From assembly GCA_036898135.1 (NCBI GenBank), contig CM072525.1, positions 26,122,559-26,186,558 on the forward strand: a stretch of DNA of 64,000 nt. Direction: 5' to 3'. Below are positions 10,512-20,882 of the stretch, in pieces. Position 1 is the first letter of the stretch. Every line of letters starts with the position of its first letter. This DNA is from Oncomelania hupensis. Lineage: Eukaryota > Mollusca > Gastropoda > Littorinimorpha > Pomatiopsidae. Under the pieces are notes generated by a model. That model searched no databases, was not told the DNA's origin, and saw only the letters and a list, made by a program, of their open reading frames with translations. The translations under genes and the position numbers were made by a program.

Positions 10512-11164
10512 ATGACTGCAGAAGCAGTAGTGGAAGAAGAACCAATACAACCAATTATACAGCCTAGCGTTCCAACGTTAGACCTAAGAAAGGTTAAAAA
10601 ATTCAGGTTGGAAGAAATAAGAAAAGTTAGGACTCAAATTGAATCAGATATCCAAAAGTACTCTAGATGCAGACGACGGTATTCCGGCGCTTTTAACGGA
10701 ATAAATTACGTGTCCACTGGTCTAAATGTTATTAATACAGTGGAAGCTGCTATCAACATGGGATTATTGGTGACTGGAATTGGTATACCAATTAGTATTG
10801 GATTAGGGGTTGCTGCCGGATTATCTTCAGTGATGTCAGTTCTACTAGGTGTAATTAATACTAAAGTATCTAAGAAACTAGAAAATCACGACCTCATTTC
10901 TTGCCTGGCAATAGCTAAACTTACTAGCATGAACTTAATACTTTTGAAACCTCTAGAAGACACTCAGATTACAGACCAAGAGTTTGTAATTATCCAGCGA
11001 GATTTTGAAGAATATAAAAAGTTGAAGCATGACATCCAATCTAAATCTAGGTCTGCACCTGTTAATGTTGAAGAAATTAAAAAAAATTAATATAAGAAGG
11101 GAGACTACTGGAGCAGAAGGAGCAACTAGATGCTTTGAAGAAAAAGCTGGGTGCTTCAGAATAA
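10512..11164 (+). pseudogene. Membrane-spanning small protein with C-terminal coiled coil
   Basis: Starts at ATG 10512 (MTAEAVVEEEPIQP). A basic stretch (KVKKFRLEEIRKVR) precedes a long hydrophobic, Gly-rich region (INMGLLVTGIGIPISIGLG, then VAAGLSSVMSVLLGVI) that could form one or two membrane helices. A Lys/Glu-rich tail follows. The frame ends at about 11090, but a shift there lets the coding pattern run on to EQLDALKKKLGASE and a TAA at 11162-11164. It stops 33 bp before the end of the opposing polymerase gene. Confidence 0.5.
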
Positions 11165-11197
11165 ATACAGTTAACATTTACTTCGGACCTACAAGCC

Positions 11198-14100
11198 TTA
11201 CGGACCTTCCTGGTCTTGCCGGCCTTCCTCCTTATTCATATTCATAGTCATAGTTTCTACCTGTAATTTATAGTGGCCTAGAGCGTATGCGAACTTTTAG
11301 TTACTCTTAACCGCTTTGTGTCATTGGCACACAATGTTTTTTTAGTCATCACTGCAGTGGATAGAACATGGTTTTTAGACTGTATAGTTGTGTTAGGGTA
11401 TGGTTTAACTTCTTGCTCGTCTAAGGCTTCCAGGTAGTTTTTTGTGCCTGATATCTCTGTTTTTTATTGCCGCTTTTTGGGTGCCTTTTGCTTTTGAAGA
11501 TTCCCCCGATTCGTGTTTAATACTGTACTGCTTAGATCGCAAACCTGCGTATTCTTCTATTAGTTTCCCGTTCATTTAATCTTTCATCAAACCCAATTTC
11601 TTTTGGTTTGTTTTGCTGTACAAAGGGTGAGTTTCAGGGTAATCACTAGTATCGTAATGTTGTAGTTCCAATTCTAAGTCTTTATAAATGTCTTCAGTAG
11701 GGATGTCTAGTATAAGGGAATCTGTGTCTGTGTATAAAAATCTGGCCTCCAGGTATTTAGGTTTAAAGTAATCGTAGTAAAATTTGAACATTAATAATTT
11801 AGAAAGGTCAAGAATAGTCATCCCCATAACCACGGGTTTGTCTAAATTTACTTGTGTGGTTTTCATGGTAACGGCATACAGCGAGTCATGAAACTCTTTG
11901 TAACCAAGGTATTGAGGCTTAGATGTTAATTTAATTGCTTGATTGGGTGATGTAATTAGCCTGACGTCTTTTCGTTTGTATGGGTTCTCCATAGTTTTAC
12001 CAAAACAGCTGTTATTCAGCAGCTTAAAGAAATCTTTTTCAAACATAGATTGTGCTTGTTTTCTGAGCTCTGTGTTTTATTGATGTATCCGGCCAAGACG
12101 TTTGTTTGTTTAAAGTATAAAAGCTTATGAATCGCTGTGCACTTCATGCCATGTCTGATGTAGAACTGCAGGTTTCTGTAGTGACAGACGTAATTAGATT
12201 TATTATAGAGGTTGGGAATAAGTTTAAGTTGCTTGTCTGTACCATGCATTCTTTCCGGTGCTAATGGGTAATCATTATGTAGGTCCATGTAAGGCCTTGG
12301 GATACTCTAGGTCAACTTCGACAATAAACCCTATAGTATGATCTTTAGGGTGATTTAAAATACTGTTTAACCATGTCAAGTTTGTGGGGTTTGGATTAAC
12401 ATGTAATTTGAAATCTGAAACTAGTAAAAGCTCACTCATTGCCCAACCCTATAAATTGTTGGCGTCTAAGTACATTATATAATTAGTTTTCTGTGAGGTG
12501 TCATAGTGCTTCAGGTACTTATTGTTGGCTTTGCAATAATTATGAGCTGCCACACTTATTCCACCTCGAGTGCCCGACTCAATCATAGTCATCATTACCT
12601 GGTCAGTTATAAGATCAATTTTAGAACCACTAAGTTTTAAGAAAGCATCCCAACTCATTCCCGGTGAAGAAATATAATGAAAAGAATTGAGGGAGTAATG
12701 ATGTAAACTCGTTTCTCTGTATTTTTCAAACACATGGCCAACAAACAGACGTCAGCTTTTAAATATATGTCATGGTAGTCACCAAGGTTTTTACATCTGA
12801 GTGCATTCCAGACCTTCTGAGCATGTTCGAAATCGGAATCACTAATAAACGTTTTATTGAGTGAGGAATAAAAGTTTTCTTTAGGTGGCAATTCCAGTTC
12901 TTCAAACACTTCCAAAGAGTCCATTTATTCATAAGAATACACACCTTTCTGAATAAGTGTAACGTCTGGAAAATATTTACTAGTGATAGGGTAGCTGGGT
13001 AAGTTCTTAGCTAGTCTTTCTAAACTGGAAGACAAATGTTGAAAGCTGTCATAAAACTTTAATGTATTCAGAGTGAACGTTTTATATTTTTCTTCTGTCT
13101 CTGCAATACATGACACTCTGTATGCTTTCGTCACAGCCTGCATTATTAAATGTGAATCATAATTTTGAAGATTGTGAATGAAAATAGGGAGAGAGAAATG
13201 TTTGATTCCATAATATTCTAAGTTGCACTTCTGATGAGCAGCGCCTCTGAATGCCCCTGTTATATGACAATGATCTCTCACCCTTTGGGCCTTCATGTCA
13301 TTCATCCGGTCCTGATTTGGCTCGGAAGAGTCCGCTGGACCTAAAGCAACAATTATGTAATGTAATGTAATGTCATTCATGTCGAACTCATTATTACAAA
13401 TGTGGCAATGTGTAGCTGCTTTAAAATTATTGGAGTCAGATTCAGTAAATATCATAGGCGCCGGATTATCTAGCTGCAATAAACACAATTTGTATATTTA
13501 ATTCATCTCATCTAAGAGCTGCATAGGGCCCTCTGTAAATAACAGGCTCTGTATGTTGTCTGTCGGCTCTAACAACTACATACCCGAAACTGCAGACTTC
13601 GTGAAGGTGTGTGAGGAATGAATTACTAAATCCTTGCGGGCCTTGCTATTTTAAAATCAATGATTCGAAGTCGGCATAAACTATATAAGGTTGTTTGAAT
13701 TGTGTGTTGATGTTTTTAAAATATAACTGGGAACCTGGCTTCGGTAACACAAGCCAGGTTTGAATATCTGTCATGCTTTTGCTTATTTTACTATGCTTGA
13801 CAGCCACTTGGAGATTAGATACTCTGGTTAAAACAGGGTCTGCACAAATATTGTTTGCCGCCATGTTTTGAAGTGTGTCCTAATAATCTAGATATGTTTC
13901 GTATCAGAGTATAATGTTGCATGCTAGGGTCTTGCAGGTCTGTTATTAGTAAAAGATCGATGTGGTGATTGTGGTCTGAAAACAATGGGGCATTAGGAGA
14001 GATTCTTAAAGGCATAAGTTTTGATTCAGGGTCCCAAACATATACATTGAATGTTGTAGGAGAGTTCTGGGATTCAAATTTGTCAATAGCGTCAAGGCTA

Positions 14101-14690
14101 ACAGGAAAATTAATGCCTTTAAGATTTAGATTCGTTACTTTATCTTTGTGCAGCGACACTCTTTCGGGAAGTTCTTTAGACTGAATAGGATATAATTTAG
14201 CCAGAACACACCACATAAAACATTTGTCGTCTGAGTTCTTAATATTCAATACAGCCTTCTTGTCAAGAATTTCTTTGGGAAGAGGGATATAAGATTTTCC
14301 TTTGATTGGATTATACTTTGTAATGTTCAGTTCTAATGATACTAAAGTTCCTTCTGCCCACCCAAACCTTTTCATAGTTGCACGCTCTATACTACCTTGT
14401 AACTGATTGATCAAGATGTTGTTATAAGCATTGTCTAGGTCTGAAGATTTTAACACTTCAATTTGACTTGAAGAAACCCACACAGTCACCGTTTCATCAA
14501 TACTGCCAGGTTTAATAAAGGTTACCTCAGCATGGATGTGTATTTTAACAGGGGATTTGAAACTAAAACTGTTGGGTACAAATGGCCAATTATTATAGAC
14601 AGATTTAATAACATTTTGACTGTCAAGAATAGGGAGTTGTAAGATGTCTTTAAACAAAGGAGATTGCGAAAGACTTTTTGTGTCCGTCAT
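11198..14690 (-). pseudogene. polB: Protein-primed family B DNA polymerase (Polinton type), multiply broken
   Basis: Starts at ATG 14690 (MTDTKSLSQS) and can be followed to a stop at 11198-11200, about 1,160 codons. The N-terminal domain ends with a HTSKHGGKQYLCRPC zinc-ribbon-like motif. Exonuclease motifs: VYADFESL (Exo I), HNLQNYDSHLIM (Exo II) and YLKADVCLLA (Exo III). A second Cys/His module is CHICNNEF/DHCHITG. Polymerase motifs: YLDANNL (motif A), LLNNSCFGKTMEN (motif B), YTDTDSLILD (motif C). The Tyr after NNL is now TAG (near 12449), and several frameshifts separate the blocks. A 64-bp SINE tail sits in frame at 13306-13369. It would have replicated the element with a terminal-protein primer. 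Confidence 0.9.
13306..13369 (+). repeat. 64-bp retroposon tail inside polB with 11-bp target duplication
   Basis: Reads from CCGGTCCTGATTTGGCTC to (TGTAA)n and matches the 3' end of the roughly 570-bp retroposon seen at 60086-60661. It is flanked by ATGTCATTCAT at 13295-13305 and 13370-13380. Insert plus one duplication is 75 bp, a multiple of three. The polymerase frame stays open across it. Confidence 0.9.
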
Positions 14691-15221
14691 TTTTATACTG
14701 ATGACAAAACTTAAAATAAAATAAAATAATTAATGAAATAATTAAATAAACTAAAATTTAAGCCTATCGTTCCCATATGGGGACGCCCGGCGTTTTTTTG
14801 TTTTCCTATATGAAACTTCTAATAATGAACAAATACTCCACATCAGCAGTGTAAGGTAGAGAATAAGGAATAATAAAATCGGTTTTTAGAGTTTCTTCCC
14901 TTGACAGTGCATTTCCTTCCCCGCCATATTTGTGTAATTTACATGGTGAAAAGCATCAGAATGAATTCTCAAAGAGGGAAAGACTGTACTTTTGTAATTA
15001 TAAACAATTATAATAATATTGCTGAAGAAAACATAAAGCCATATATGTATTCTAGAAACGTTTTCTGTAGTTTTTGGATAAAGTGAATGGTTTGGCTACA
15101 GCATGATGTTGAACCGGTGTCCCCGTATGAGGACGCTAGGCACAAATGCCCACATGTTTTCTAAAGCTTTTATTTCTGATTTTTTTTCTCGAGAAACTTC
15201 ACAGTAAATGAGGTCATAGAC

Positions 15222-15452
15222 ATGCTGGAAGCCGATGGAATGTTTCATGAAGCTGATTTATATATTGATCCACCAGAAGTTAATGGCCTTGCTGATGAGG
15301 ATTGTGGTGAGGAAGATGGCGATGTTCAGATTCACAACCTGTGTGGACGACAGCTTGCAGCGAAGGCAACAGCTACTATCTCCGGTCCGCAAGGCAGAAT
15401 TCAACTTGAATACCAGGAAACTGATGCTGACGTAAGCGCAAACATTACATGA
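15222..15452 (+). pseudogene. piggyBac transposase, N-terminal segment
   Basis: MLEADGMFHEADLYIDPPEV is followed by an acidic run (LADEDCGEEDGD) and a GRQLAAKA segment. Such acidic N-termini with a short Asp/Glu motif are typical of piggyBac-derived (PGBD-like) transposases. The frame is open until it meets the inverted middle near 15450. About 100 or more residues expected before the catalytic core are not seen. Confidence 0.65.
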
Positions 15453-15965
15453 GAATTTCATTCCAGCGCACTACAAGGAGGCCAGACTTAGCATCTTGCC
15501 TGTAGTCAAAGGTCCCACATTCCGTCTTCTGAATTTCTGCAGTTGGTCTCACTGGGCAATCTTTCAGCCTGTTTGCTCTAATGGTACCGGTACATCCAAT
15601 GCGTTTCTGTGTCAGACAGTCCACAAGTTTCAAGGACGTGAAGAGGTTGTCGAAGGTCAAATGATAATTATCCCCTGACCCTTCTTCCTGAAGCTCAGCG
15701 ATGAGATCCACAACAACGGAGCCACCCATGCCAAGGCCTGGGTACTCTACAACAGGCTGGCGTCCCTTGGCTTCCTGGTACGGCTCGAAATGAACAGCAA
15801 ATCCTAACGGGGTTGTCAGCACCCACATCTTGAACCCGAATCGTATAGGCTTACCCCTGATAAACTGCTTGGCTCCGTGCCTCCCATAGTATGGAATCAT
15901 GCTTTCATCGATGCTCAAATTCTGCTGTTTCATGACTGACTTGAAAAACACAAGACAGCGATCGT
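15446..15965 (-). pseudogene. piggyBac transposase catalytic core, inverted relative to its flanks
   Basis: The minus frame carries LSIDESMIPYYGRHGAKQF (first catalytic Asp), RFGFKMWVL, FEPYQEAKG, a GMGGSVVVDLI stretch and YHLTFDNLFTSLKL (second catalytic Asp). It ends with SGLLVVRWNEI. Its N-terminal and C-terminal partners are both on the plus strand, so this block has been flipped in place. The breakpoints are near 15450 and 15965. Confidence 0.85.
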
Positions 15966-16594
15966 TGCACATCTTCAATGTTGTCAATGTCGCTTCCAAC
16001 ACTGTCGACATCAATCCAGTAAAGTCAGCCACCCGCTGGTCTAGATCAACAAAGAAGTTTGTGAAGATTGATCAGCCATCTGTCATCTCCCACTACAACA
16101 AAACCATGGGTGGCGTAGATCGCATGGATCAAAACGTACACAAGTATAGAGTGGGCATCAGGTCCAAGAAATGGTGGTGGGCCATTTTCTCTTTCTCTCT
16201 GGATTTCTGTGTCCAGCAGACATGGCACATGTATCGTGCAACATCTGCTGCAGAGGAATCTACCATGGATCTCCTGGCTGTTCGTCGTGCCATTGCGAAC
16301 ACATATCTGAAACGGGCACAAAAACCTTTACGTATCGGTCGTCCCCTTGGTCAAACACCCAGGTTGGAAGGAAGAGTTCCAGCAGCAGTTAGATTTGATG
16401 GCAAAGATCATCTTGTGGATTGCATCACAAAGCAGAGAAGGTGCACACATTGCGTAAAGAAAGCACGACAGATCTGTACCAAGTGCGGCGTTGTATGCAC
16501 CACAAGTGCTTTGTGGTGTTCCATACCTCCCCTTGAGCAGGTTGAAATGAGCCTTGTATTTTTATTGAAGAATGTTTTTGAAGACATAAACTGA
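15966..16594 (+). pseudogene. piggyBac transposase, C-terminal segment with zinc-binding end
   Basis: Reads VASNTVDINPVKSATRWS, then SHYNKTMGGVDRMDQN with the third catalytic Asp (GVDRMD), and RSKKWWWAIFSFSLD. The tail has RCTHCVKKARQICTKCGVVC, a Cys-rich zinc-finger pattern that piggyBac transposases use for target binding. It stops at 16592-16594. Open and well conserved, so decay after the inversion is modest. Confidence 0.88.
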
Positions 16595-16997
16595 ACTGAT
16601 GTTTGGAGTAACAATGCTTACTAAGAGTTTATGGAAATTTTCTCCAGATGTTTCTTTCCCAGGTTTTATTGTATTTTATTTTACTTTATTGTATTTCTGT
16701 TCAAAATAATGCTTAGCAACATAAGTAGACACAATTACAGTGTTAGAAACATTACTTGCAGTAAATAAAAGACGTTTACCATGTTCAGGTGCTCTTTGCT
16801 CTCAGTTTGTGTATGTATAAAAACATGTGGGTATTTGTGCCTAGCGTCCCCATATGGGGATGCTTGTAAAACATGCTCCAGACACAAGAAACGCAGAACA
16901 AAACCAAAAACAATGTGAGATCCAGTCTTAAACCAATACTTGATCTCAGAAAACACGCAAAACGTCAGGGAAAAAAATTCAGGCTTATATGGGTTAA

Positions 16998-17388
16998 ATT
17001 TACATGTAATTAACTAGGGAAACATTCGCATTTACAAACATGATGTTGGTCCATTTTACGAACCTTAAGGATCTTATGGATAAAACTCCCCCACAATCTC
17101 TCGAAGTAAAATGTATATGGTAGTAAAAGGTTTTTATTATAATTTCCACACTCAACAATTCTATTAAAATGTTTTTCAAATTCTATTTTGCATGCAAATT
17201 TGAATTATTTATTAATTTGGTGTTGCATAGTATAGTTATTATACATAAAGATGTATTTTGTAGGTAAACCTGTGAAAAAGGTGGTCCAATATTCATCATT
17301 CACTATGGCAAACATTGGTGAAAGGTCTTCTAATATAGTTGGCAAGCTCCTTACTGTGTTCTAATTTTTAGACATTTTTATTTTCTTA
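16998..17388. other. Polinton-like spacer 3' of the integrase gene
   Basis: AT-rich, no ORF, no repeat recognised. It sits between the piggyBac right TTAA and the end of the integrase gene. Confidence 0.4.
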
Positions 17389-18344
17389 ATTAGAAAATCT
17401 TAATGGTTCTGTGTCGGGTGGAACAATTTGAAGTTCTTTTACAAAATTTCTTTGTGGTGTTCTACGATCACTTCTTGGTCTTAAATAATATACAGGCAGA
17501 TCAGTATACAATGCTCTGTCAACTTCATAAACGCTTTAAAAACCAAACCAGGTCTGTAGCTCTTCTTCTAGTGTCATTAGCAACTTCTCCAGGCTGATAA
17601 AGGTATCTAACTGTTTTGTTCCTTAAAGTTAGGTCCGGCTGACCAGGCTTTGAAACAGTAACAACAGTCTGTTTCTTTTTAATAGCCTCAACTGGTTTTA
17701 ATCCTGTAACTCTGGTTGGTTCTGAATTAATTTCCCTTAAAACTCGAGGCAGCCTAATAACCCATTCTGTATTAGTGGTTTCAGTAAACAACTCCTTTGA
17801 ATACTGATAAGTGAGTAATCTTTCTGCCAGTTGCCGATTAAAGTTTTCTACAACACCCTGTGATCTGTGTAATCCAACAACTCCTCTTCTAACGGTTACC
17901 TTATGTTTTAACAAAAGCTGGTTAATGGCTCCTTTGAATTCAGACCCCTCATCGCATTGAATAAGTCTAGGGAACCTTAGAGGTCCTCTTGAATAAATCA
18001 CATTTAAGGCTTGAGCGACCTCAGCAGAATATTTAGTCCTAAGAGCATGAGCATCCTTAAACCTGGTAGCTAAATCGATAACAGTAAGGGCATACCTGTA
18101 TTTTGTCATGGAGAAGATATAACAAATCTATTTGGTGTGTGTCATTTGGTCTGGAGTTTTCAAATTTTGGTCTTATTATTTTCTTTGGGGGTGGAAGATA
18201 GATTTGCCATACAGCTTGCTTTGATAACCATTGTTTAACTACGTTTGCTGACAACCCAGTCTTTTCTACTAGTTTATTAACTGCCGTCATCCCTTTCCAA
18301 TATCCGGATTGAGAATAATATAATCTAGACAAAAGTGAAGTCAT
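17389..18344 (-). pseudogene. Retroviral-type integrase of the Polinton-like element
   Basis: Starts at ATG 18344 (MTSLLSRLYYS); a helix-turn-helix-like N-terminus (KLVEKTGLSANVVKQWLS) precedes the rve core. The catalytic triad can be placed at HQIDLLYL (Asp), LIQCDEGSEFKG (Asp) and GVVENFNRQL (Glu). A C-terminal part includes YLYQPGEVAND and, after a shift near 17530, a LYTDLPVYYL segment. One-base frameshifts near 18105 and 17530 inactivate it. In Polintons this enzyme inserts the linear DNA with a 6-bp duplication. It follows the 18348 gene after 3 bp, suggesting co-transcription. Confidence 0.85.
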
Positions 18345-18347
18345 ATT

Positions 18348-18773
18348 TTATTTAGATTTATATTTTTGTTTAACAAGGTAATAAACTACTGTTATTCCAA
18401 ACACAATTAAAATTAATTCTCCAGTCTCTGACATTGTAGATGCAATGTTAGGTGTGTAGTAGTCAGATAACACTAACTGTTTTAGTGAAGGTAGTGTCGT
18501 GCCAGTGAATAAATAATATTGGTGCAAAGCTTCATCAACGTCTTCAAATGTTTTATCAGCATGGCCTTCTTCTTTCAATCTTTTATTAACAAAACCAAGC
18601 TGCGTTAGTCTGTTTTTTTCGTATTCGGCCTGATCTTGTTGTAATTTTTCCATTGCTAAGTTATGCCGTTTTGATTCTTCTTTACTGTCTAGTTTTGAAA
18701 ACAAATAATTTGATCCTGAAAAAGCTAAGGCATTGACAGCAGCAGAACCGATCACCATTGCAGCACTGGCCAT
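18348..18773 (-). CDS. Small two-ended membrane protein with coiled coil
   Basis: 141 intact codons from ATG 18773. An Ala/Gly-rich hydrophobic N-terminus (AAMVIGSAAVNALAF) leads into a charged coiled-coil stretch (SKEESKRHNLAMEKLQQDQA, then EYEKNRLTQLGF) and a C-terminal membrane helix (ILIVFGITVVYYLV) with a basic end (KQKYKSK). Together with the 51-residue gene at 19815 it is among the few unbroken frames of the element. Function unknown; virion membrane or assembly protein is a guess from topology. Confidence 0.6.
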   Translation of the reverse strand: MASAAMVIGSAAVNALAFSGSNYLFSKLDSKEESKRHNLAMEKLQQDQAEYEKNRLTQLGFVNKRLKEEGHADKTFEDVDEALHQYYLFTGTTLPSLKQLVLSDYYTPNIASTMSETGELILIVFGITVVYYLVKQKYKSK

Positions 18774-18809
18774 TTTTTTATTGAGTTTTTATTTTTATTT
18801 GTATTTAAA
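18774..18809. promoter_or_regulatory. 36-bp divergent spacer
   Basis: The 18773 (minus) and 18810 (plus) genes start back to back across a T/A-rich spacer (GAGTTTTTATTTTTATTTG). This is a second compact divergent promoter candidate, like the one at 6391-6418. Confidence 0.3.
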
Positions 18810-19183
18810 ATGAACGAATTGCGATGACTTGTTAACGCAAGAAGCTATTAATGTCACAGCTACAGGTGTTGACAACGAGAAAAGAGACAGGCTGGTTGCA
18901 TTAGTAGCTTCCAGAAAGTCAAAGAATTATCTCGGTGTTGACTTAACACCTGAACAAGTACAAAGACTGAGGCCTGAAGAGATCATTATATTACATAATA
19001 AACATGATAAAGTCCTCGGCGCTTTAATGGTTAAAAGTTTAGGGCATTCGATTGTGAAGCTATATACCAAAGCTGTGTCGACCTGTTACTTTAGATTGCA
19101 AGAATGATTTATTTGATGATTTGATTCAAGATCCAGTTATTGTCAATGGTATTAGTGAGGTATCAAGAAATCTGTATTATTAG
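18810..19183 (+). pseudogene. Uncharacterised small protein of the Polinton-like element
   Basis: The ATG at 18810 (MNEL) shifts frame near 18825. The body is charged and helical (VDNEKRDRLVALVASRKSKN, then LTPEQVQRLRPEEIIILHNK). A second shift near 19075 leads to an acidic end (LFDDLIQDPVIV) and TAG at 19181-19183. No membrane segment or known motif. Confidence 0.45.
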
Positions 19184-19256
19184 TTTGGAAGCTTGTTGGC
19201 ACCATTTTCAGCTGGGTTAATTACTTTTCAACACATAAATTTTTCTGCTATTAAAA

Positions 19257-19703
19257 ATGGACTCTTCCAATCCGGAGATGGAGATGGAGACGGAGGTGAA
19301 GAATTTGGAGAACCAACAGAACCCAGTGACAGTGACTAAACAAAAGAGCCTAGGAAGAATTGCAGCTGGAAAGAAGTTAGCAGAATTTAACAAGTTACAT
19401 AGATGGAACAGACAAACAAAAGCAACCAGATTAAGAAAAAATGAATCACTAAAAGAAGAAACAATAACGCAACAAACATTAACAACAAACAAAGAAGAAC
19501 CAATACAACCAATACAACCAGTACAATCTTCAAATAAGATATAGTATTTATGTATAGCCGGTGTAGTAGGTGCAAGTGTGTACATAATATATAAATACCG
19601 CCAAGGTAAAAAGAAACAGAAACCCCCAAAACCACTTGTAGAGAAAGAAATTGAATCATCTCCATCATTGAAGCCATCATTAGATTTGTTTTCAATGCAG
19701 TAA
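19257..19703 (+). pseudogene. Basic/polar protein with C-terminal membrane anchor, one stop codon
   Basis: Starts at ATG 19257 with an acidic Met/Glu repeat (EMEMETEVKN). It continues with a basic region (LGRIAAGKKLAEFNKLHRWN) and a Gln/Pro-rich linker (EPIQPIQPVQ). A TAG at 19542-19544 interrupts the frame directly before a hydrophobic segment (AGVVGASVYIIYKYR) and a Lys/Pro-rich tail, ending at TAA 19701-19703 in the same frame. A single nonsense change would therefore remove the anchor. Confidence 0.5.
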
Positions 19704-19814
19704 TATTTTTTTTAATTATTATTATATAAAAAAATGAGTGTACCATATGAACATACATTTGTAAATCTTCGATACCATAGTGTTGTCTTAGTGGGCTTAA
19801 ATATAACTTGAGCT

Positions 19815-19970
19815 ATGATTGCAAAATCTCTTTTAAAAATGAAACCTATTGAATTGGGAAAGATGGATCTTTCAGATGTTGGTAAACTGGTTGTTATCTT
19901 TTCATTATCGTTATTTACTCGGGATTATCTTGTTAAACAAAAGATTATTCCCACGGACATTAATGTGTAA
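19815..19970 (+). CDS. 51-residue single-pass membrane protein
   Basis: Intact short frame: a Met/Lys-rich start (MIAKSLLKMKPIELGKMD), one hydrophobic stretch (VGKLVVIFSLSLF) and an end TRDYLVKQKIIPTDINV. I recall similar tiny proteins beside capsid genes of Polinton-like elements, so the call rests on family memory plus position. Upstream lies a related-looking start at 19734. Confidence 0.5.
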   Translation: MIAKSLLKMKPIELGKMDLSDVGKLVVIFSLSLFTRDYLVKQKIIPTDINV

Positions 19971-20097
19971 TGTTGCAGTCACAATGCAGCGTGTTTTTAA
20001 ACAGAAGGGTTGTAATTTTTTATGTTTAAAAGGAATATGTTTTATTTAAATTCCAACCATCTACTGCTTTCAATTAAAGAGGTAAGAAATATGAATA

Positions 20098-20620
20098 CAG
20101 TGGAACCTCCAGTATAAGACCGTTCAAATTCTGAGAAGAAATGGTCTTATAATAGAGGTGGTCTTATACCGGAAATAAGGGGGGAAGAAAATGAGGGGTC
20201 AGGGTCGGAGGGGTATGTAGTCATAATTTTTTATCCTTTATGATAAGCTGAATTTGGGTCTTCCCAACGTCTAAACTTCTAGCAACAGACAAACTATCCC
20301 CCTTTTTACTTCTTTTAATCACTTTAATTCTCTCTGCCAAACTCAAAAATTTCCTCTTGCGCGACGCCATATTGACAAGACAGTGTAGGCGAGTAATGTC
20401 CCTTACTTGCAAACCGGAAATAGCAGACAACAGCAGAAGTACACTAACATGAGAGAAAAAACGGTTAGTTTAAGGGCTTTAGACACGGTCGCTGGTCGCA
20501 TAAACAAGGTTGTCGCATACCAGAGGTCAGTTATTACTGGAAGTAAATCAGTCAGAAGTTTTCAGGTCACATAACCGAGGGAGTCGTATACAAGAGAGAC
20601 GGATACCGGAGGTTCCACTG
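20098..20620. mobile_element. pogo/Tigger-like MITE with transposase N-terminus
   Basis: 523 bp, TA target duplications (20096-20097, 20621-20622), terminal repeats CAGTGGAACCTCC and GGAGGTTCCACTG. It carries the start of a pogo-type transposase on the minus strand and is otherwise non-autonomous. Tc1/mariner superfamily, pogo branch. Confidence 0.9.
20224..20370 (-). pseudogene. CENP-B/pogo-type DNA-binding fragment
   Basis: MASRKRKFLSLAERIKVIKR is followed by SLSVARSLDVGKTQIQ. This matches the first helix-turn-helix of pogo/Tigger transposases and CENP-B. Only the N-terminal domain is present; the DDE core is missing. The longer frame from 20430 adds residues that look non-coding. Confidence 0.75.
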
Positions 20621-20796
20621 TATATGTAGCAAATCAGGGATTTCCAGAGCGTTATGAAGTGGGTTAAAAAAACTCTTACAAACAGCATATTATGTAATAA
20701 AATGGCGTCAGTACAACAAGTGGGGTTAAACCAGCATTAATGCTATCTATAAACATCAGGGCGCACAAAAGCGCAAGGCTTAAATGAGTGCTGCCC

Positions 20797-20797
20797 A

Positions 20798-20881
<84 letters not shown>
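20797..20881. repeat. (AAT)n microsatellite
   Basis: About 28 uninterrupted AAT units following CTGCCC. Flanked by unannotated unique-looking sequence to 21220, in which I see only a G-rich stretch (21030-21120). Confidence 0.95.

Positions 20882-20882
<1 letters not shown>

Larger units (their letters stand above)
14758..16997. mobile_element. piggyBac transposon with internally inverted transposase
   Basis: Flanked by TTAA at both ends (14758-14761 and 16994-16997); ends read TTAAGCCTAT and, reversed, TTAACCCATATAAGCC. Subterminal blocks around 15116-15160 and 16825-16865 are inverted copies of each other with CCCCATATGGGGA, GCTAGGCACAAAT and CCCACATGTTTT. It lies in the spacer between polB and integrase of the Polinton-like element, so it is younger than that element. 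Confidence 0.88.
5335..19970. mobile_element. Polinton/Maverick-like (adintovirus-like) endogenous dsDNA element, decayed
   Basis: A family B DNA polymerase with the protein-primed insert pattern, a retroviral-type integrase, a candidate double-jelly-roll major capsid protein and a penton-like protein together define the Polinton/Maverick group of virus-like self-synthesising elements. About a dozen genes sit on both strands with very short spacers. I do not see a packaging ATPase (no P-loop) or an adenain-type protease. Terminal inverted repeats and a 6-bp target duplication are not recognisable, so the limits given are those of the outermost genes. It is interrupted by a piggyBac element at 14758-16997. 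Confidence 0.8.

Noticed and set aside
14691..14757. Terminal inverted repeat of the Polinton-like element next to polB
   Set aside because: No matching inverted copy near 5300 or 20000 could be found by eye.
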